Positions 63,526-64,000 of a stretch of DNA of 64,000 nt are shown here, one piece after another (positions within the stretch are counted from its first letter, which is position 1; every line of letters starts with the position of its first letter). Source of the DNA: Bosea sp. OAE506 (GTDB lineage: Bacteria; Pseudomonadota; Alphaproteobacteria; Rhizobiales; Beijerinckiaceae); the NCBI RefSeq assembly GCF_040546595.1, contig NZ_JBEPOB010000001.1, forward strand, positions 1,861,001-1,925,000, in the 5' to 3' direction. The position numbers were made by a program, and so were the translations under genes. The notes beneath the pieces were generated by a model that made no database searches, was not told the origin of the DNA, and saw only the letters and a program-made list of their open reading frames with translations.

Positions 63526-63825
63526 TCAGTGCGGGGCGGAGACGAGCAGCAGCGCCAGCAGCATCAGGGCCAGCGGCACCGCAGGCGCGCGCCAGCCGAT
63601 CGACTTCGAGGCGATGCCGACACCGGTGGCGACGAGGGTCAGCAGCGTGCCGATGATGGCGATGCCCCAGGCATGCTTGGTGCCGCCGACGGCGAGCACC
63701 GCGACGATGGCGAGGCAGGCGACCGTGCCGACTTCGGCGAAGTGGATGAAGCCCTGATAGGTCCGCTCATGCTCGCGGTAGTCCATCTGCGGAATGTCGG
63801 AAGCGGAGTGTCCGTGATCGGCCAT
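63526..63825 (-). CDS. aa3-type cytochrome c oxidase subunit IV-like protein
   Basis: A 99-residue protein. The N-terminal DIPQMDYREHERTYQGFIHFAEVGTVACLAIVAVLAVG is the CoxIV_bact (PF07835) pattern of a short soluble part followed by one helix. The C-terminal half adds two more hydrophobic segments, which is longer than the about 50-residue classical subunit IV. ATG 63825 has AGGAT upstream. It lies 37 bases upstream of pntAa, so it may share the pnt transcript. Whether it joins an oxidase or the transhydrogenase is unclear. Confidence 0.8.
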   Translation of the reverse strand: MADHGHSASDIPQMDYREHERTYQGFIHFAEVGTVACLAIVAVLAVGGTKHAWGIAIIGTLLTLVATGVGIASKSIGWRAPAVPLALMLLALLLVSAPH

Positions 63826-63964
63826 GGTCTGATCCTGAGAAAAAGCTCGTCGCATGCCGTGTAGCGCACCTGCGGGAGGTCGGCAACGGAGCGCCGCGGC
63901 CAGCCTTCCGCAAGGGCGGTCCGCCCCCGCAGCGAAACGCCTCTACTGCAGCGGATGGGCCATG

Positions 63965-63976
63965 TAAATCGATTTA
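63965..63976. promoter_or_regulatory. TAAATCGATTTA palindrome
   Basis: A perfect 12-base palindrome about 140 bases upstream of the CoxIV-like gene and 24 bases from the window edge. AT-rich, so it may be an operator or -10 region for the pnt operon. No function assigned. Confidence 0.3.
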
Positions 63977-64000
63977 GCCGGACGAAAAACCGCATCCACG

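Overview
The window looks like a chromosomal segment of a high-GC alphaproteobacterium of the order Hyphomicrobiales (Rhizobiales). A Bosea- or Methylobacterium-like genome would fit, but I cannot fix the genus by reading alone. The signs are the rhizobial-type inositol cluster (iolR-C-D-E-B), a proton-translocating transhydrogenase with a split alpha subunit followed by an aa3-oxidase subunit IV-like protein, PHB-related genes, fused TRAP DctQM subunits, and GTG-initiated genes joined by 4-base overlaps. I see no rRNA, tRNA, CRISPR array, transposase, integrase or phage gene.

Layout. 1-8650: the end of sucB, a MAPEG protein, lpdA, folD, then a cytosine-deaminase-like amidohydrolase, two flavin-dependent oxidoreductases, a MarR regulator and an EamA exporter. 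8760-15330: kup, ispG, zur, 3-hydroxybutyrate dehydrogenase, a patatin and a ParDE toxin-antitoxin pair. 15400-20210: DUF3830, a Kef-type antiporter, a PHA-granule-related protein and several small or surface proteins. 20520-29500: a same-strand catabolic/transport block with an epimerase, an SDR, an FAD oxidoreductase and a complete peptide/nickel-type ABC importer whose two ATPases are fused. 29900-36920: the iol operon on the minus strand, headed by an RpiR-type iolR that carries a frameshift.

37100-49920: a racemase, a small unknown protein, and a putative carboxylate-utilisation locus: SDR, TRAP transporter, IclR regulator, a CoA ligase overlapping a DUF296 protein, a second CoA ligase and an MFS transporter. 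49980-53280: an AbrB/MazE-Doc toxin-antitoxin pair, a BKACE-family enzyme, a phytoene-desaturase-like oxidoreductase and a degraded BKACE tail. 53300-64000: mostly housekeeping, with a UbiB-like kinase (frameshifted), purE-purK, rpsU, a TPR lipoprotein, a hydrolase, a GNAT acetyltransferase, pntAa-pntAb-pntB and a CoxIV-like protein.

The most striking non-coding signal is a set of palindromic elements in three sequence families (A, B and C below). I count 17 copies plus one remnant. They fill nearly every gap between co-directional genes in the ABC-importer and iol operons, and one copy lies in frame inside the fused ABC ATPase gene. Other leads are the frameshifted iolR next to an intact GGAA-N6-TTCC box, a second single-G frameshift in the UbiB-like gene, paired GGTCCA inverted repeats between iclR and the TRAP operon, and a pair of distant paralogous unknown proteins.
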